Notes under the pieces: model-generated | What the model was told of the DNA's origin: nothing | The model's database searches: none | What the model saw: the letters and a program-made list of their open reading frames with translations, nothing else | Assembly (NCBI RefSeq): GCF_040712315.1 | Contig: NC_134015.1 | Location: forward strand, 2,950,445 to 3,014,444 | Length of the DNA stretch: 64,000 nucleotides | From: Castanea sativa | Taxonomy: Eukaryota; Streptophyta; Magnoliopsida; Fagales; Fagaceae | Reading direction: 5' to 3' | Shown: piece by piece, positions 61,378 to 64,000 of the stretch | Numbering within the stretch: position 1 is the stretch's first letter | Layout: each line of letters begins with the position of its first letter | Made by a program: the position numbers and the translations under genes

Positions 61378-62389
61378 AGGTCTTTTAGTTTCTCAACCTC
61401 AAGGACAAGTTTCATATTTTATCCATCACATGTCAATCTTTAAAAGATGTGTATCATTTCAGGTAAATTTTATAGTTTCTAAAGATGATTTTCTATTTTA
61501 TTTATGTATGCATGATTGTTTGTACCTTTAACTGTTCTATCTTTTGTTGTGATTTCATTGTGCACTCATGTTGTTGCTTGGAAGTTGGAACCTATTTTCC
61601 TGGATAGTTGTTTCAAAATTTTTTCTTATTTAAGGTTAATGCTAAATATTGTTGCTCTAAAATCTAGCATTTTTTGTGTGGTTATACGTCCCTTAGCCAG
61701 TGGAATTAATGATAATAAATGTTCCCTCCAATGAAATTAAGTTTTGGAGTTGCATTTATGCAAACTAAGTCCCCCCCCCCCCCCCCTTTTCCCTTTTTTC
61801 CCCCTCTTATAAGCCTTGTGGTGCTATTATGCAGTGGACTGGAGTCAAATTTTGTTAGTCTAACTTGGTTGGTTTATCAACTCAAGGAGTTAGCTGATAA
61901 TTTTGTATGTGCTTCTCCTTGAATTGTCTAAGAGAGAAGCAACTTAGGTTGTAGTGTAGTACAACATTAACTTCATGGTATAATCATTTTGACATTTACG
62001 ATTTAAAGTAAATGAATTGAGTTGACTTGCGATCATATAGATGAAGAATAGTTCATTTGTTAGTGATTGATTACATTTCATGGACACGAAAAGCTGATTC
62101 TTTTGGAGCTTTTGTAATTTCATTTTGTTGTATGTAGATTGTGAATTCCAAGGCTAACCCTTAATAATACAAAGATAAACTACCCCTCTAAACATCACCC
62201 CCTCTTAGTCATTAAAAAAAAAGTAACAATAATGGATTGCAGCCAAAAAGTACCATATTAACAAGAGAACTAAAAATGTTCTAAAAAGTCAAGAACAAGA
62301 TCCATCCATCAGAGCTATACGAATGCCACAATAAAATGAGCCCTTTAAGCAATGAATTAAAATAGCTCAGTAGCTGAAGCTCATAATAC
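61378..62389. other. 3' flank of PPR gene with poly-C tract
   Basis: Presumed 3' UTR and intergenic DNA. At 61771-61786 there is a run of 16 C followed by T/C-rich sequence. Short ORFs at 61516 and 61719 have no family signature. Confidence 0.5.
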
Positions 62390-62395
62390 TTTACT

Positions 62396-63094
62396 GGTTG
62401 AAACTTGCCACATCCAGTATTTGACGTAGAGTGAGCCAAGCAAGAAAGTGAAGATGCAAATGGATGACACTAGGAAGAGAGAGAGAGAGAGAAACTTTGA
62501 GAAGAATCATATGGTTGAATTGATAAACCAAACTCACACCTCTATGTACCCTATCGACAAATGTTTTGCATAATCATTAGCTACATGTAGGTTTTCTGTA
62601 CCAGTAACTCCATCATGATGTTGAGCAATTGCTAAAGCATCTGCCAGTGATTCTGTATTGGGCTCAGAACTATTCCTTCCTTTGAAAAACTCCAGTTGCC
62701 TTGCGGCCAATTATTCATTAAAGAGAATAAATCTTAAACTCTAAAACTGTCATTAGACTGTTCCAATTAAATCCATCTTACAAACTGAAACAGTCACATA
62801 AATGATACAAAATATTAGCCACTCATTATTTTGACATAGTGCTTCAAGGCTGGTCTACTGGTAAAGAATCCTGTCCAGTATGCATTTGCACTATCTGCAT
62901 AACTGGCATGGTGCGTGCTTCAAACTTTAAGAAAAGGTTGAAGTGGGAAGCAACAAGAAAACGGGTTATATAACATCCAAACATAAAACTTACAGGAAAA
63001 AGTCACCAGTCTTGGTTGGCGAGGATTCATCTATAGCATACTTTGCATCAGTATATATGGATGGGGTAGAGTATAGAGCATTGACACACCCATC
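62396..63094 (-). pseudogene. Alpha-mannosidase (GH38) fragment, internal exons
   Basis: Minus-strand exons: 62994-63094 (DGCVNALYSTPSIYTDAKYA), about 62809-62902 (YADSANAYWTGFFTSRPALK...MSG), 62540-62707 (AARQLEFFKGRNSSEPNTES then LADALAIAQHHDGVTGTENL), and a remnant at about 62396-62474 (ASSLSCLAHSTSNTGC). They match consecutive parts of plant lysosomal-type alpha-mannosidase, which trims mannose from N-glycans in the vacuole or apoplast. The second exon has TAA at 62815-62817 where the family has Tyr (MSG-Y-Y). The acceptor before AARQLEF is not AG, and the last exon loses frame after GC. The catalytic N-terminal part would lie to the right but was not found between 63095 and the window end. 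A pseudogene fragment. Confidence 0.8.
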
Positions 63095-63194
63095 CTGGAA
63101 AGCCAATTAGAACAGAAAAAAAAGAAAAAAAAAAAAAAAAGAAGGATGTGAAACGATGGGGCAGAATTTACGGACACAAGAAAAATTCAACATT

Positions 63195-63234
<40 letters not shown>

Positions 63235-63690
63235 AGAAGAAGAAGAAGAAGAAGAAGAAGAAGGAAGACATATGTATGAACTAAAACTTATGTTAGAATG
63301 GCATGTATTCATGAGATGGAACTATTAATCCATTTAGCAGGACTATAGCAAGTTTGATTAATGTTAAACTCTTATGGCCAAACCTGAATGATTATGTGTA
63401 AAGAAATGGTACATATAAAATGAAAATTCTGGAACAGCTTTTCAGATTATATCCTTCATATTTTATCAATCCAAATAAGTTTTAAGGCTAATATAATACA
63501 GGCCAAAATTGAGCACAATGGCATATCCCGAATGCTAGAATTTTATATTTCAATGTGAATATAAGCAGTATAATGTATTTCAACTGGGTTGAATCTCTGC
63601 ACCTCTGCCATTTATTCTTCAGATTCAACCTAAATCATGTTTGAATTTTCCAACTAGGAAACAAATTCATTGCTTCCTCAATTCTTACTA
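63095..63690. other. Intergenic DNA with (AG)n-(AAG)n microsatellite
   Basis: A compound purine microsatellite at 63196-63263: about 18 AG units, then about 10 AAG units. The remaining sequence is non-coding. Confidence 0.6.
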
Positions 63691-64000
63691 TTAGAATTAT
63701 TGCTAAGTGATTAAATTTATCATTTCTTAAAAGTTTAAACTTTTGAGAGAATTGATAATTTAACATGGTATTAGAGTAGGAAATCTTGAGTTTGATCCTT
63801 GTTTTTACTTTATCTTTCATGTAAAATGTTAAAAATTTCACGTGTTGGGCCCTCACTTATTAAGGGGAACTTTAGGTCCACACATGCGGGGAAGGGTTAG
63901 AATTATGGTTAAGTGATTAAATTCACCATTTCCATTCTTACTGGTTAGAATTATGACTAAGTGATTAAATTTACTATTTCTTAAAAGTTTAAACTTTTGG
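63691..64000. repeat. Tandem repeat of a plant interspersed element, runs off window
   Basis: 'gctaagtgattaaattt...cttaaaagtttaaactttt' occurs at about 63700-63745 and again at 63955-64000, with a partial third copy at 63908-63935. Between them lies 'aacatggtattagagtagg...cttgagtttgatcc', a sequence common in dispersed plant repeats, plus 'cacgtgttgggccc'. The unit is about 255 bp. The structure continues beyond the window. Confidence 0.55.

Noticed and set aside
1..64000. CRISPR arrays, tRNA or rRNA genes, operons
   Set aside because: No regularly spaced repeat-spacer pattern, no cloverleaf with intact A and B boxes, and no rRNA sequence was noticed. The context is eukaryotic.

Overview
The window is nuclear DNA of a flowering plant, most likely a woody eudicot. 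The AT-rich background, spliced plant genes, P-class PPR genes of the restorer-of-fertility-like type and many plant transposon families support this. A Fagales-type tree is a guess from the style of the LTR element, not a demonstrated assignment. There is no prokaryotic, viral or organellar backbone and no CRISPR array. Only two genes look intact: a two-exon RluA-type RNA pseudouridine synthase (52523-55040, minus) and an intronless 598-residue P-class PPR gene (59581-61377, plus).

Layout. 1-12.2 kb: AT-rich transposon territory. It holds Helitron-like elements joined head to tail, one inverted copy forming a foldback, two hAT-type elements and a Tourist-type MITE. 12.3-20.8 kb: a long-TIR element containing a complete but pol-less LTR retrotransposon with a decayed gag and a 'putative plant transposon protein' ORF, ends confirmed by a 5-bp target duplication. 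20.8-25.9 kb: non-autonomous DNA elements, a solo LTR and an inverted element copy. 26.0-27.0 kb: the last six exons of an alpha-galactosidase without the 5' half. 27.6-45.1 kb: a duplicated module of a PPR gene followed by a vacuolar H+-pyrophosphatase (V-PPase) gene. In the left copy the PPR is split by a 1080-bp Mutator-like element with a perfect 9-bp target duplication, and the V-PPase is only a 3' fragment. In the right copy the PPR has a nonsense codon and frameshifts. Its V-PPase keeps all eight exons but has two nonsense codons and a lost active-site Asp. 45-52 kb: intergenic repeats. 52.5-55.0 kb: pseudouridine synthase. 55-59.5 kb: intergenic, with a neutral ceramidase remnant and a hAT-type element. 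59.6-61.4 kb: intact PPR gene. 62.4-63.1 kb: alpha-mannosidase exon remnants. 63.7-64.0 kb: start of a tandem repeat.

Read together, this looks like a birth-and-death PPR cluster. One working organelle-targeted RNA-binding gene and two relatives at different stages of decay sit among fragments of unrelated housekeeping genes and nested transposons. The genes do not form a pathway. The most unusual items are the nearly complete but broken V-PPase, the MULE with a very GC-rich self-complementary core, and the recurrence of GC-rich palindromic minisatellites inside three unrelated classes of DNA element. Everything here was read by eye; no alignment or database search was run.
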